Origin: Altererythrobacter sp. Root672 | Lineage (GTDB): Bacteria; Pseudomonadota; Alphaproteobacteria; Sphingomonadales; Sphingomonadaceae | DNA: 64,000 nucleotides | Assembly: GCF_001427865.1 (NCBI RefSeq) | Contig: NZ_LMHH01000001.1 | Span: forward strand, 1,116,001-1,180,000 | Direction: 5' to 3' | In this document: positions 53,445-63,095 of the stretch, piece after piece | Layout of the letters: each line of letters opens with the position of its first letter | How positions within the stretch are numbered: position 1 is the first letter of the stretch | Program-made: the position numbers and the translations under genes | Notes under the pieces: generated by a model | The model's input: the letters and a program-made list of their open reading frames with translations, nothing else | Databases searched by the model: none | What the model was told of the DNA's origin: nothing

Positions 53445-53445
53445 C

Positions 53446-54879
53446 TCAGCCGATGCCGGGGATTTCCCCGATCAGCGACTTCTTTTCCATGAACTCCTCA
53501 AGCCCGAACTTGCCGAACTCGCGGCCATTGCCCGACTGCTTGTAGCCGCCGAACGGACTGTTGAAGTCGAGCCCGCCCGAGTTCACGAACACCGAACCCG
53601 CGCGGATCCTGCGTGCGACCGGACCCGCTTCGGCCGGGTTGCCGGCGATATAGGCGCCAAGGCCGTAAGGCGTGTCGTTGGCGATCTCGACCGCCTCGTC
53701 CACGTCGTTGTACGGGATCACCACCAGCACGGGGCCGAAGATCTCCTCGCGAGCGACCGTCATATCGTTGGTCACGTCGCGCAGGACGGTCGGCTGGACG
53801 TAGTAGCCCTTATCCTTGCCCTCCGGACGGCCCGGACCGCCAACGGCAACCTTGGCGCCTTCGGCAATGCCCTTGTCGATCAGGCCCTGGATCTTCTCGA
53901 ACTGCGACTGGTTGACGACCGGACCGATGTGACCGCCTTCCTTGGCCGGATCGTCGACGCCCTTGGCGCCGAAGATTTCCGCGAGTTTGTCGATCGCTTC
54001 GTCGTACTGGTCCTTGTGAACCAGGAACCGCGTCGGCGCGACGCAGGACTGGCCCGAGTTGAGCAGGATGCCGCCTGCACCGCCTGGCAGCGCGAGGTCG
54101 AGCGGCGTGCCCGGCAGAACGATGAACGGCGATTTGCCGCCCAGTTCCTGGTGCACGCGCTTGACGGTATCGGCCGCGTTCTTGGCAACCTGGATCCCCG
54201 CACGGGTCGAGCCGGTAAAGCTGATCATGTCGATTTCAGGGTGCTTGGCGAGCGCCGTGCCGACGCCTGGGCCATCCCCCTGGACGAGGTTGAATACGCC
54301 CGCTGGTACGCCCGCGGCGTCGAGAATCTCGGCAAAGATCTGAGCGCTACCCGGGGTTTGCTCGCTCGGCTTGAGGATCACGCAGTTGCCCGCCGCCAGC
54401 GCCGGAGCGACTTTGGCGACGATCTGGTTCATCGGCCAGTTCCACGGCGTGATCAGGGCAACGATGCCGGCGGCTTCGTAAAGCACGTGGTTCTTGCCGG
54501 TGTTCTCGACGAATTCGAAGTTCTTCAGCGCTTCGATGGTTGCGCCAAGGTGGCCCATGCCGGAACCCGACTGAGCCGTGCTGGCGATCGAGATCGGCGC
54601 GCCCATTTCCTCGCTGATCGCCTTGGCGATATCCGGAATCCGCTTCGCGTATTCGCCCTGGATCTTCCCGAGCAATTCGAGGCGCTCTTCCTTGCTGCTC
54701 TGCGACCAGGCGGGGAAGGCCTTCTTCGCCGCAGCGACTGCCTTGTCGACATCTTCTGCCGTGCCGAGGACGACCTTGCTGACCGGTTCCTCGGTCGCAG
54801 GATTCACCACGACCTTGGTGTCGGAGCCGGTGCTCGCGACCCATTCGCCGCCGATATAGTGCTTGAGATATTCGTGCAT
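53446..54879 (-). CDS. NAD(P)-dependent aldehyde dehydrogenase family protein
   Basis: A 477-aa ALDH-superfamily enzyme that oxidises an aldehyde to a carboxylic acid. The cofactor part has ITPWNWPMNQIVAKVAPALAAGN and FTGSTRAGIQVAKNA; the general-base Glu is in HQELGGKSP and the catalytic Cys in NSGQSCVAPTR. The C-terminus has FGPVLVVIPYND and the end SPFGGYKQSGNGREFG. The start MHEYLKHYIGGEW is set by GAGAGG 7 nt upstream. Substrate not predictable from this alone. Confidence 0.95.
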   Translation of the reverse strand: MHEYLKHYIGGEWVASTGSDTKVVVNPATEEPVSKVVLGTAEDVDKAVAAAKKAFPAWSQSSKEERLELLGKIQGEYAKRIPDIAKAISEEMGAPISIASTAQSGSGMGHLGATIEALKNFEFVENTGKNHVLYEAAGIVALITPWNWPMNQIVAKVAPALAAGNCVILKPSEQTPGSAQIFAEILDAAGVPAGVFNLVQGDGPGVGTALAKHPEIDMISFTGSTRAGIQVAKNAADTVKRVHQELGGKSPFIVLPGTPLDLALPGGAGGILLNSGQSCVAPTRFLVHKDQYDEAIDKLAEIFGAKGVDDPAKEGGHIGPVVNQSQFEKIQGLIDKGIAEGAKVAVGGPGRPEGKDKGYYVQPTVLRDVTNDMTVAREEIFGPVLVVIPYNDVDEAVEIANDTPYGLGAYIAGNPAEAGPVARRIRAGSVFVNSGGLDFNSPFGGYKQSGNGREFGKFGLEEFMEKKSLIGEIPGIG

Positions 54880-55210
54880 GGTGAACCCTCTCAATTCGGG
54901 AAAATCGTCGGGCCCGATATGGGTGCTCAAACCGGTTTCGCCAGTCCGATCGGGACCTCTTGAGGGGTTTGGTCGACGAAGCGCGGACGCTCTCAGGACA
55001 ATCGCATTCCGCGATAAATCGCCCCTGACCGTCTCACGAGATCCATCGGGGATGCACGCGACGATCTAACGCCGTCCGCAATCCTTCAAGGGGTCATCCT
55101 GGCGAGTGGCAAGCCGGAATTACCAACTGTTAAGAAGTATATGCGATCTGGTGAACAAGTCTTTCGCATTATAGTGTCATTTCTATTACCACCCTGAAGA
55201 GGACCTGCCC
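54880..55210. other. Divergent intergenic region, ALDH/small protein
   Basis: A 331-bp non-coding stretch with lower GC than its neighbours near 55120-55190. It must hold promoters for both flanking genes. A TATAGT at 55170-55175 is a candidate -10 for the plus-strand small gene, without a clear -35. No RNA gene, repeat or strong hairpin was seen. Confidence 0.4.
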
Positions 55211-55447
55211 GTGAAACTTGGTAAAACCATTCTCACGTCGCTTCTCGCGATCACGATGACCAGCACGCCTGTCCTCGCACAGGCAGCCACCGCCTCTTCG
55301 AGCGCGACCGCTCGCACCGGCACGGAAGTGACCAATAGCGACGAGTTCGCCGGCGGCAGCATGCTCGTCGTCGTTGTCGTGATTGTCGGCCTGCTCGCTG
55401 GCTTGCTGCTCATCGGCGGCGACAACGACACCCCCACCAGCCCTTGA
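55211..55447 (+). CDS. Small exported membrane protein, hypothetical
   Basis: A 78-aa protein with a signal peptide (MKLGKTILTSLLAITMTSTPVLAQA), a short Ser/Thr/Ala-rich region, one membrane segment (MLVVVVVIVGLLAGLLLIGG) and an acidic end DNDTPTSP. It starts at GTG with AGAGGA 8 nt upstream. The whole gene is set apart by a 331-bp upstream region and convergent recG 7 bp after its stop. No family recognised. The order signal peptide, linker, helix is unusual for so short a protein. Confidence 0.7.
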   Translation: MKLGKTILTSLLAITMTSTPVLAQAATASSSATARTGTEVTNSDEFAGGSMLVVVVVIVGLLAGLLLIGGDNDTPTSP

Positions 55448-55454
55448 ATTCTGT

Positions 55455-57521
55455 TCAACCTCCTCTGAGCAGCTGGACACCCCAGTCACGCTCGAACAGG
55501 TAAAGCAGAACGCGCGCGGCCTCCCCTCGCACTGAGGCGAGGCCGCCGTCGCGCTCGACGAGCAAACGGGCATCGTCGCTCGCCATCGGCAGTAGACGTT
55601 CGATCTGTTCAAGATCGGCGATGCGGAAGGGCGTGTCGCCCGATTGGCGCGTCCCCAGCAGCTCGCCACCACCACGCAGGCGCAAGTCTTCCTCCGCGAG
55701 CCGGAAACCGTCCTGTGTTTCGCGCATCAAGGCCAGGCGTTCGCGGCCGACTTCGCTCAACTGCTCGCTGCGGAGGAGGAGGCAGACAGACTTGGCGCTT
55801 CCCCTGCCGACCCGGCCGCGCAACTGATGAAGCTGGGCGAGACCGAAGCGTTCGGCCTGCTCGATCACCATCAGCGTCGCGTTGGGAACGTCCACCCCGA
55901 CTTCGATCACCGTGGTGGCGACGAGCAATCGCGCCTCCCCTCGCACGAACCGCTCCATCGCGGCGTCCTTGAGCTCGGGCTTCAATTGTCCGTGCACGAG
56001 CACCACGGCATCACCGAAGCGCGCCTTCAAAGTTGTGAAGCGGGCTTCCGCCGCGGCGAGATCTTCGGTTTCGTGCTCACTTCCTCGCACCATCGGGCAC
56101 ACCCAGTAGGCCTGTTGCCCAGTCTCAAGGTGGCGCGCCAAGCCGTCCGCCACATCGGACAAGCGGTCGAGCGCAATCACCCGGGTATCGATAGGCTGCC
56201 GTCCCGGAGGCATTTCGTCGAGGCGGCTGACGTCCATCTCGCCATATTGCGCCAGAGTCAGCGTGCGCGGGATCGGCGTTGCCGTCATGGCCAGGCAGTG
56301 CGGGGTGACGCGCCCCTTTTGGGTCAGCATCAGCCGCTGGCCGACGCCGAAACGATGTTGCTCATCGATCACGACCAGCGCCAAGTTCTTGTAGGAAACG
56401 GCCTCCTGGAAGATCGCGTGGGTGCCGACGACGATGTCGATGCTCCCATCGACCAGTCCCATGAGGATGGATTCCCGTGCCCGGCCTTTGTCTCGCCCAG
56501 TCAACAACGCGATGTTCACGCCGGTCGGTCCCGCCATCTTCCTGAGCGTGTCGAAATGCTGCCGCGCCAGGATCTCGGTCGGCGCCAGCATGGCTGCCTG
56601 CGCTCCGCCCTCGACCGCGATCAGCATGGCTTCGAGAGCAACGACGGTCTTGCCCGCACCGACATCACCCTGCAGCAGGCGCAGCATCGGGGATGTCTGC
56701 GCCAGATCGCCCTCGATCTCACCGATCGAACGCCGTTGGGCGCCGGTCAGCGGGAACGGCAGCGACAGCTTGTCGCGCAACCGCCCGTCACCGGTAAGCG
56801 GCTGTCCTCGGCGCTTGCGGTTATCGGCGCGGACCAACATCAGCGCGAGGCTATTGGCGAGGAGCTCGTCATAGGCGAGCCGGTCGCGTGCCGCAGGATT
56901 CTCACCGCGATGGGCGAGGACCAAGGCGTCGCGCCAGGCTGGCCACTTCTGGCGATCCAGCACTCCGGGTTCGATCCATTCGGGCAGTTCAGGAGCGCGC
57001 TGGAGCGCTTGATGAGCGAGATTGGCAACCTTGGGCTGGGTCAATCCCTCCGCGAGCGGATAGACCGGCTCGACCAGGTGTCCGACGAGTTCCGCGCTGT
57101 CCTCTGCAACGTGATCGGGATGCACGATCTGCAGCCACTGGTCGTACTGCTCTAGCTTGCCGGCGACCCAGCGTTTCTCGCCCGGCGGAAACAGCTTCTT
57201 GGCGGTGTAGGAAGCCTTGCCGAAATAGACGAGTGCGCAGACGTTGCCCTTGGCGTCGCGGGCCAGAACGCGGTGCGGGGCGCGGCTGTTGGAACTGGCG
57301 CGATGCTCCGTCACGGTCAGCGCCACGACGACTTGCTCCCCCACTTGCGCGTCGTCGAGATCGGGCACCGAGCGGCGTTGCACGAACCGATCGGGCAGGT
57401 GGTAGGCGAGGTCCCTCACACGCGTCAGTCCGAGCTTCTCGAGCGGTTTCTTGAGCTTGGGCCCAACGCCTTCGAGACTCTCGGTCTCGGCAAACAGCGG
57501 GTTGAGCATTTCGGGGCGCAT
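55455..57521 (-). CDS. recG: ATP-dependent DNA helicase RecG
   Basis: A 688-aa branch-migration helicase for stalled replication forks and recombination. The N-terminal wedge domain has ESLEGVGPKLKKPLEKLGLTRVRDL. The helicase core shows Walker A in GDVGAGKTVVALEAML, motif II VVIDEQHRFGVGQR, motif III MTATPIPRTL, and motifs V/VI in VATTVIEVGVDVPNATLMV and QLHQLRGRVGRG. Length is normal. It is divergent from the hemerythrin gene. Confidence 0.97.
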   Translation of the reverse strand: MRPEMLNPLFAETESLEGVGPKLKKPLEKLGLTRVRDLAYHLPDRFVQRRSVPDLDDAQVGEQVVVALTVTEHRASSNSRAPHRVLARDAKGNVCALVYFGKASYTAKKLFPPGEKRWVAGKLEQYDQWLQIVHPDHVAEDSAELVGHLVEPVYPLAEGLTQPKVANLAHQALQRAPELPEWIEPGVLDRQKWPAWRDALVLAHRGENPAARDRLAYDELLANSLALMLVRADNRKRRGQPLTGDGRLRDKLSLPFPLTGAQRRSIGEIEGDLAQTSPMLRLLQGDVGAGKTVVALEAMLIAVEGGAQAAMLAPTEILARQHFDTLRKMAGPTGVNIALLTGRDKGRARESILMGLVDGSIDIVVGTHAIFQEAVSYKNLALVVIDEQHRFGVGQRLMLTQKGRVTPHCLAMTATPIPRTLTLAQYGEMDVSRLDEMPPGRQPIDTRVIALDRLSDVADGLARHLETGQQAYWVCPMVRGSEHETEDLAAAEARFTTLKARFGDAVVLVHGQLKPELKDAAMERFVRGEARLLVATTVIEVGVDVPNATLMVIEQAERFGLAQLHQLRGRVGRGSAKSVCLLLRSEQLSEVGRERLALMRETQDGFRLAEEDLRLRGGGELLGTRQSGDTPFRIADLEQIERLLPMASDDARLLVERDGGLASVRGEAARVLLYLFERDWGVQLLRGG

Positions 57522-57653
57522 AGTCCGCCTTCTCTATTCGCATTCTGCGCCACTCGAAAGGCCACCGCTTAACTTCGGTTTAAAGGGGAACGACGACGGA
57601 GACGGTGGATTGGGCTGTGGAGGGCTTCGAGGTCCGAAGCAGAGGAGTTTATC

Positions 57654-58166
57654 ATGGCGCAACAAGAGTTTTCCGACGCGATCGCCCTGCTCAAGGCCGA
57701 TCACCGCGTTGTCGAAGGGCTGTTCTCGAAATTCGAAAACGCCAGCGGCGACGGAAAGAAGCAGCAGATCGCCGAACAGATCTGCGACGAGTTGAAGATC
57801 CACACTCTGCTCGAGGAAGAGATCTTCTACCCGGCCCTGCGCGGAAAGATCGAGGATGACTTGCTCGACGAAGCCTATGTCGAGCACGATGGCGCCAAAG
57901 TTCTGATCAATGACATCATGGCCGGTGGCGCAGGTGATGCCTTTTATGACGCCAAGGTCACCGTGTTGAGCGAAGAGATCGAACACCACGTCAAGGAAGA
58001 GGAAGCGCCGAGCGAGGGCATGTTCTCACAAGCCCGCAAGGCGGATGTGGACCTCGTGGCTATGCGTGACCAGATGATAACGCGCAAGGAGGAGTTGAAG
58101 CAGCAAGCCGAAAGCCGCGGCCTTCCCCCTGCAGAACCGGCCGTGGTCAACCCGCGCGCCGCTTAG
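57654..58166 (+). CDS. Hemerythrin HHE domain protein
   Basis: A 170-aa protein with a hemerythrin cation-binding domain, a di-iron four-helix bundle. Ligands are seen in LLKADHRVVEGLF, KIHTLLEEEIFYPAL, YVEHDGAKVLI and EEIEHHVKEEE. The C-terminal 30 residues are charged and Pro/Ala-rich. Such proteins sense or bind O2 or NO, or act in oxidative stress. GAGGAG precedes the ATG. A terminator follows at 58202, so it is probably a single-gene unit. Confidence 0.92.
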   Translation: MAQQEFSDAIALLKADHRVVEGLFSKFENASGDGKKQQIAEQICDELKIHTLLEEEIFYPALRGKIEDDLLDEAYVEHDGAKVLINDIMAGGAGDAFYDAKVTVLSEEIEHHVKEEEAPSEGMFSQARKADVDLVAMRDQMITRKEELKQQAESRGLPPAEPAVVNPRAA

Positions 58167-58201
58167 GCCTGACTGCCGGCGGCACTTCGTGGAGGAGAGC
58201 G

Positions 58202-58251
58202 GCGAAGCGATCCAGGGCACACTGCCGTCCTGGGTTGCTTCGCTTCTTTTC
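58202..58251 (+). terminator. Rho-independent terminator after the hemerythrin gene
   Basis: GCGAAGCGATCCAGG pairs with CCTGGGTTGCTTCGC (58202-58243) over a 12-nt loop, with two G-U pairs, and is followed by TTCTTTTC. It starts 36 nt after the stop. Confidence 0.85.
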
Positions 58252-58299
58252 GCGCGACGCGCTTGAGGTCAGCCGGTCACCACGTTACCGCCGCCCACC

Positions 58300-58563
58300 A
58301 TGACGGACCTCTCACCTCGCCTCGCCCGAGCCAAGTTCCGTGCCTGGCACCGCGGCACACGAGAGGCCGACTACATGATTGGCGGCTTCTTCGACCGGCA
58401 TCACCTGTCGTGGGACGAAACGGAATTGGCCTGGTTCGAGGCCTTGCTGGACGAGGACGACGTGGACATCATGGCCTGGGCCCTGCAAGCGCAGCCCGCG
58501 CCCGAGCGCTTCGCCGGTGCGCAGATGCAGGCTCTGCAAAAGCTCGACTACGTAACCATATGA
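58300..58563 (+). CDS. sdhE: FAD assembly factor SdhE
   Basis: An 87-aa protein of the SdhE/Sdh5 family that helps attach FAD covalently to SdhA. The family motif RGTREADYMIGGFFD (RGxxE) is present, followed by the helical LAWFEALLDEDDVDIMAWAL. Length matches the family. It stands between the hemerythrin gene and mfd and about 50 kb from sdhB. Confidence 0.94.
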   Translation: MTDLSPRLARAKFRAWHRGTREADYMIGGFFDRHHLSWDETELAWFEALLDEDDVDIMAWALQAQPAPERFAGAQMQALQKLDYVTI

Positions 58564-58573
58564 CTTGCGCTCT

Positions 58574-58648
58574 GCTGCCCATCGCATAGGGCAGCGGCGA
58601 CGAAAACGACCCCGGCAACGCGACCTTTCGGAACGCGGGGCCGGGTTT
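58574..58648 (+). terminator. Hairpins between sdhE and mfd
   Basis: GCTGCCC-N8-GGGCAGC (58574-58595) is a perfect 7-bp hairpin starting 11 nt after the sdhE stop. CCCGGC (58611-58616) and GCCGGG (58640-58645) form a second stem followed by TTT. The short U-runs make a full terminator uncertain. Confidence 0.45.
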
Positions 58649-58694
58649 GCTGCGTGCCCGGAACAGACGGCCCGCCAAAAGCTTGGACATCACA

Positions 58695-61600
58695 ATGGCC
58701 GATTTCTCCCGCATTATTTCCGCCAGGCACCCGCTGTCGCTGACATCCGTTGCACGAGGCTCGCAGCCGCTGGTCCTCGCCGACCTGGCCCGCGCGGCCA
58801 AGGGACGTGCGGTGTTCGTCGCGCCCGATGAACAGGCGATGCGCGCCGTCACCGACGCGGCCCGTTGGTTCGCACCCGAACTGCAGGTGATCGAGTTCCC
58901 AGCGTGGGATTGCTTGCCGTACGACCGCGCCAGCCCCGCCCTCTCGGTCAGCTCTCGGCGCCTCGCGGCCTTGCACCAGCTCCAGGCGGGCAAGACCACC
59001 AGCCAGTTGCTCGTCACCACGGTCAACGCCGTACTCCAGCGCGTACTGACCCCCTTCCGCATCCGCGAGGCGGTTCGCGAACTAAAGCCTGGCATCCAGA
59101 TCGGCTACGAAAGCCTTACGGCGTTGCTCCAACGCCAGGGCTACAGCCGCACCGATACCGTGATCGACACCGGCGAGTTCGCTGTGCGCGGGTCGATCTT
59201 CGACGTGTTCCCCGCAGGACTCGAGCAAGGCTTGCGGCTCGACTTTTTCGGCGACGAGCTGGAATCGCTGCGCCTGTTCGATCCGACCACCCAGCGCACC
59301 ACCAGCACGGTCGACGGTCACCTGCTCCTGCCCGCGAGCGAGGCCCTGATCGACGATGACTCGATCAAGCGTTTCCGCAGCAATTACCGCGAGCGCTTCG
59401 GCGCCAATGCCACCCAGGATCCGCTTTACCAGGCCGTGAGCGACGGACGGCGTCTCGCCGGGATGGAGCACTGGTTGCCGATGTTCGAAGACCGGCTGGC
59501 GACGCTGTTCGATCACCTCTCGGCCGACGACCTGATCGTTATCGATTCATCGGCCGTCGCGGCCGGGGAAGAGCGGCTGACCGACGTCGAGGACTACCAC
59601 CGCCAACGCATGGAAACCGCTGGACAGGCCGCCGGAAGCTATCGCCCGTTACCGGCCGATGCGCTCTATCTGACCCGCTCGGAGTTCACCAACGCGCTCG
59701 AAGCGCACCCAGTCCACCGTGCGGTGATCTTTGCCGAACCCGAGAGCGACAAGGTAATCGACTTCGGCTTCCGTTCAGCGCGCGACTTCACCCCCGAACG
59801 CTCGCAAGGCGCGAACGTCTACGAGGCAGCGGCGGCGCACTTCAAGGCGCTCGGCAAGTCCGGCAAGCGACCGCTGCTGGCGGCCTATTCCGAAGGCTCG
59901 CGCAGCCGCATTACCTCGATCCTCGGCGAAAGCGGCACCGAGATGAAGCTCGCCGGGAGTTGGCAGGAAGCGCTCGGGCTTTCCGCCAAGGGCGCCCCTG
60001 TGGCGATGGTCCTGCCGCTCGACACCGGCTTTTCCAACGACGAGCTAGAGCTCGTCACCGAGCAGGACCTTCTCGGCGACCGCCTGGTCCGCCGACGCAA
60101 GCGCAAGAAAGATTCCGACGCCTTCCTGGCCGAGCTCTCGGCGCTCAATCGCGGTGACCTCGTGGTCCACCTCGACCATGGGATCGGCAAATACCTCGGG
60201 CTGGAGCCGATCACGGTCGGCAAGAGCCAGCACGATTGCGTGATGCTGGAGTACGCCGGGGGCGACAAGCTCTACATCCCGGTCGAGAACATCGACGTTC
60301 TCAGCCGTTATGGCAGCGGCGAGGACGGCGCGGTGCTCGATCGCCTCGGCGGCGAAGGCTGGCAGAAGCGCAAGGCCCGCCTCAAGGAACGCATTCGCGA
60401 GATCGCCAACGAGCTCCTGCGCACTGCCGCCGCCCGCGCCTTGCGTCGAGCTCCGGTGCTTGAGCCGGAGGAGAACGCCTTCAACCAGTTCGTCGAACGA
60501 TTCCCCTGGCAGGAAACGGAAGACCAGGAACAGGCCATCGACGATGTGTTGCGCGACTTGTCAGAAGGCAAGCCGATGGATCGTTTGGTCTGCGGCGATG
60601 TCGGCTTCGGCAAGACCGAGGTGGCCCTACGTGCCGCGTTCGTCGCGGCCATGAATGGTCAGCAAGTGGCCGTGGTTGCGCCAACCACTCTGCTAGCGCG
60701 ACAGCACTTCCAGGGCTTTGCCGAGCGCTTCAACGGCTTTCCCTTGCGGATCGGCCGCCTTTCTCGACTGGTTCCGGCCAATGAGATGAAGGCTACTCGC
60801 GATGGCTTGACCGATGGTACGATGGACGTGGTCGTCGGCACCCACGCGATCCTCTCCAAGACCACCAAGTTCAAGCGGCTCGGCCTGGTCATCGTCGACG
60901 AGGAGCAGCGCTTTGGTGTCGCGCACAAGGAGGCGCTCAAACAGCTTCGTGCTGACGTCCACGTGCTCACGCTCACCGCAACCCCGATTCCGCGCACGCT
61001 GCAGATGGCGATGAGCGGCTTGCGCGAGCTTTCCACCATCCAGACCCCGCCGGTCGACCGTCTCGCGGTGCGGACGTACGTGATGGAATGGGACGACATG
61101 GTGATGCGCGAGGCCCTGCTGCGCGAGCATCATCGCGGCGGGCAGAGCTTCATCGTCGTCCCGCGGATCGCCGACATGGAACAGGTCGCCGAATGGCTCC
61201 ACAAGTACGTTCCCGAGATCAAGGTGGTCACGGCGCACGGCCAGATGGCGCCCAGCGAAGTCGAAGAGCGGATGAGCGCCTTCTACGAGAAGCGCTACGA
61301 AGTGCTGCTCTCGACCACGATCGTCGAAAGCGGCCTCGATATCCCGAGCGCCAATACGATCATCATCCATCGCGCTGACCGCTTCGGCCTTGCCCAGCTC
61401 TACCAGCTGCGTGGGCGTGTGGGCCGCTCGAAGCTGCGCGCTTACGCTTACCTGACCACGCCGAAAGATCGGCAGATGTCGGAAGTGGCCGAGAAGCGGC
61501 TCAAGGTCCTGGGCGATCTCGATAGCCTGGGCGCGGGTTTCCAGCTGGCCAGCCACGATCTCGACATTCGAGGCGCCGGTAACCTGCTCGGCGACGAACA

Positions 61601-62186
61601 GTCAGGGCATATCCGCGAGGTCGGCTTCGAACTCTACCAGTCGATGCTGGAGGATGCGATCCTCGCCGCAAAGGCCGGCGACATGGGGATCGAGCGCGAA
61701 CGCGAGGGCCTGAGCCCGCAGATCACGGTCGACGCGCCGATCATGATCCCGGACGATTACGTGCCCGACCTTGCCGTCCGCATGGCGCTCTATCGCCGCC
61801 TCAACGATGCCAAGGACAAGGCGGAAATCGAAGCCATGGCGGCAGAGATGATCGATCGCTTCGGCCCACTGCCCGATGCCACCGCTAATCTGATCAAGCT
61901 GATCGAGATTAAGCACCAGGCGATCGAGGCCTGCATCGCCAAGATCGAGGTTGGAGCGCGCGGCACGTTGGTGAGCTTCCACAACGACCAGTTCCCCGAT
62001 CCCGTTGGCCTGATCGCCTATGTCGAGCGCTTGAAGGATACCGCGCGGCTACGTCCGGACATGAAGCTCGTCATCAACCGCGCCTGGGGCGACCCGCAAA
62101 GCCGTCTGAACGGCCTGGTGCAGCTGACCAAGGGGTTGAGCGCGATTGTCAGGAAAGCGGCGAAGCGGGAAAAGGCGGCCGCTTAG
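58695..62186 (+). CDS. mfd: Transcription-repair coupling factor
   Basis: A 1163-aa ATP-driven translocase that removes stalled RNA polymerase and recruits UvrAB. UvrB-like N-terminal parts are seen (ELQVIEFPAWDCLPYDRASP). The RNA polymerase-binding domain follows (LNRGDLVVHLDHGIGKYLGLE). The RecG-like motor has GDVGFGKTEVALRAAF, IVDEEQRFGVAHKE and TATPIPRTLQMAMSGLRE, then QLYQLRGRVGRSKLRAYAYL. The start is taken at ATG 58695 (MADFSRI). Its last 38 bp overlap the convergent EAL gene. Confidence 0.97.
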   Translation: MADFSRIISARHPLSLTSVARGSQPLVLADLARAAKGRAVFVAPDEQAMRAVTDAARWFAPELQVIEFPAWDCLPYDRASPALSVSSRRLAALHQLQAGKTTSQLLVTTVNAVLQRVLTPFRIREAVRELKPGIQIGYESLTALLQRQGYSRTDTVIDTGEFAVRGSIFDVFPAGLEQGLRLDFFGDELESLRLFDPTTQRTTSTVDGHLLLPASEALIDDDSIKRFRSNYRERFGANATQDPLYQAVSDGRRLAGMEHWLPMFEDRLATLFDHLSADDLIVIDSSAVAAGEERLTDVEDYHRQRMETAGQAAGSYRPLPADALYLTRSEFTNALEAHPVHRAVIFAEPESDKVIDFGFRSARDFTPERSQGANVYEAAAAHFKALGKSGKRPLLAAYSEGSRSRITSILGESGTEMKLAGSWQEALGLSAKGAPVAMVLPLDTGFSNDELELVTEQDLLGDRLVRRRKRKKDSDAFLAELSALNRGDLVVHLDHGIGKYLGLEPITVGKSQHDCVMLEYAGGDKLYIPVENIDVLSRYGSGEDGAVLDRLGGEGWQKRKARLKERIREIANELLRTAAARALRRAPVLEPEENAFNQFVERFPWQETEDQEQAIDDVLRDLSEGKPMDRLVCGDVGFGKTEVALRAAFVAAMNGQQVAVVAPTTLLARQHFQGFAERFNGFPLRIGRLSRLVPANEMKATRDGLTDGTMDVVVGTHAILSKTTKFKRLGLVIVDEEQRFGVAHKEALKQLRADVHVLTLTATPIPRTLQMAMSGLRELSTIQTPPVDRLAVRTYVMEWDDMVMREALLREHHRGGQSFIVVPRIADMEQVAEWLHKYVPEIKVVTAHGQMAPSEVEERMSAFYEKRYEVLLSTTIVESGLDIPSANTIIIHRADRFGLAQLYQLRGRVGRSKLRAYAYLTTPKDRQMSEVAEKRLKVLGDLDSLGAGFQLASHDLDIRGAGNLLGDEQSGHIREVGFELYQSMLEDAILAAKAGDMGIEREREGLSPQITVDAPIMIPDDYVPDLAVRMALYRRLNDAKDKAEIEAMAAEMIDRFGPLPDATANLIKLIEIKHQAIEACIAKIEVGARGTLVSFHNDQFPDPVGLIAYVERLKDTARLRPDMKLVINRAWGDPQSRLNGLVQLTKGLSAIVRKAAKREKAAA

Positions 62187-62985
62187 CGAATTCAGCGAAT
62201 TCGGCCTCGGCCAGCGGCTTGGCGCCGAGGAAACCCTGCCACGCCACGCAGCCTTCGCTGACGATGGCGTCAAGCTGCGCCTGCCGCTCGACGCCTTCGG
62301 CGATGACCTCGAGGTCCAAGGCCTTTGCCATCGCCAGGATTCCACGCAGCACGGCCAAGTCGCGCTCGCTCGTCTCGATGGCCTCGATCAGGCTGGCATC
62401 GAGCTTGAGAGCATGCAGCGGCAGGCGCTGCAGGTAGCGAAAGTTGCAGAAGCCAGCGCCGAAATCGTCGAGTGCGATCCGGATGCCGCGCTCGGCCAGT
62501 TGCTGCAATTGCAGCGATGACAGCTCAAGATTGGCCACGAGCACCTGCTCGGTGATTTCAATCGTCAGCCGTTCGGGCGCGAAGCCCGTTTCGGCGATCG
62601 TTTCCGCCAGAGTTTTGGCAAAGCTCGGGTTGGCGAGGTCGGCGGCAGTCACGTTGAGCGACATTCGCACGTCACGCTCCCAGCGGGCAGCGGCTGCGAG
62701 CGCCATCTTTGCCACATGGCGCGAAAGCGGATCTACTACTCCAGCCCGTTCGGCCATGTCGAAAAGCTGGGCGCCTCCGATAAGGACTTGTTCGGGGTGC
62801 TGCCAACGCGCCAGCGCCTCGGCGCCAATCAAGCCGCCACTCGCAGCGTCGAACAGAGGCTGAAACAGGACCTCGATCTCGCCGCGCTCCATCGCCGCTT
62901 CGATCGTGGCGCTGGATTGCTCCGCCGCGTCCTCGCGCCGGTCCGGCTTCTTTCGACGATCCTGACCCAAGACCAAGTTTTCCAT
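62149..62985 (-). CDS. EAL-domain cyclic-di-GMP phosphodiesterase
   Basis: A 278-aa protein made almost wholly of an EAL domain, without GGDEF, PAS or membrane parts. Catalytic residues look complete: EALAR (the EAL motif), SLNVTAADL (Asn), LTIEITE (Glu), ALDDFGAGF (Asp pair), LKLDASLI (Lys), VIAEGVE (Glu) and QGFLGAKP (Gln). The first 35 residues are polar and unassigned. It should hydrolyse c-di-GMP in the cytoplasm. It is divergent from nadK and its 3' end overlaps mfd by 38 bp. Confidence 0.93.
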   Translation of the reverse strand: MENLVLGQDRRKKPDRREDAAEQSSATIEAAMERGEIEVLFQPLFDAASGGLIGAEALARWQHPEQVLIGGAQLFDMAERAGVVDPLSRHVAKMALAAAARWERDVRMSLNVTAADLANPSFAKTLAETIAETGFAPERLTIEITEQVLVANLELSSLQLQQLAERGIRIALDDFGAGFCNFRYLQRLPLHALKLDASLIEAIETSERDLAVLRGILAMAKALDLEVIAEGVERQAQLDAIVSEGCVAWQGFLGAKPLAEAEFAEFAKRPPFPASPLS

Positions 62986-63095
62986 GGCGGGCCGTGTGAC
63001 CGATCCGTGATCGTCCGTCTCCTGCCTTGCAGCGCGCGTTGCAAATCGGGACGGCCGCCCATAGGCTGTGGAAGCCGAGCAAGGGGGATGCTGCC

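Noticed and set aside
62149-62985. EAL protein as the output of a DSF circuit (RpfG role)
   Set aside because: It has no HD-GYP or receiver domain and lies 50 kb from the rpfF-like gene.
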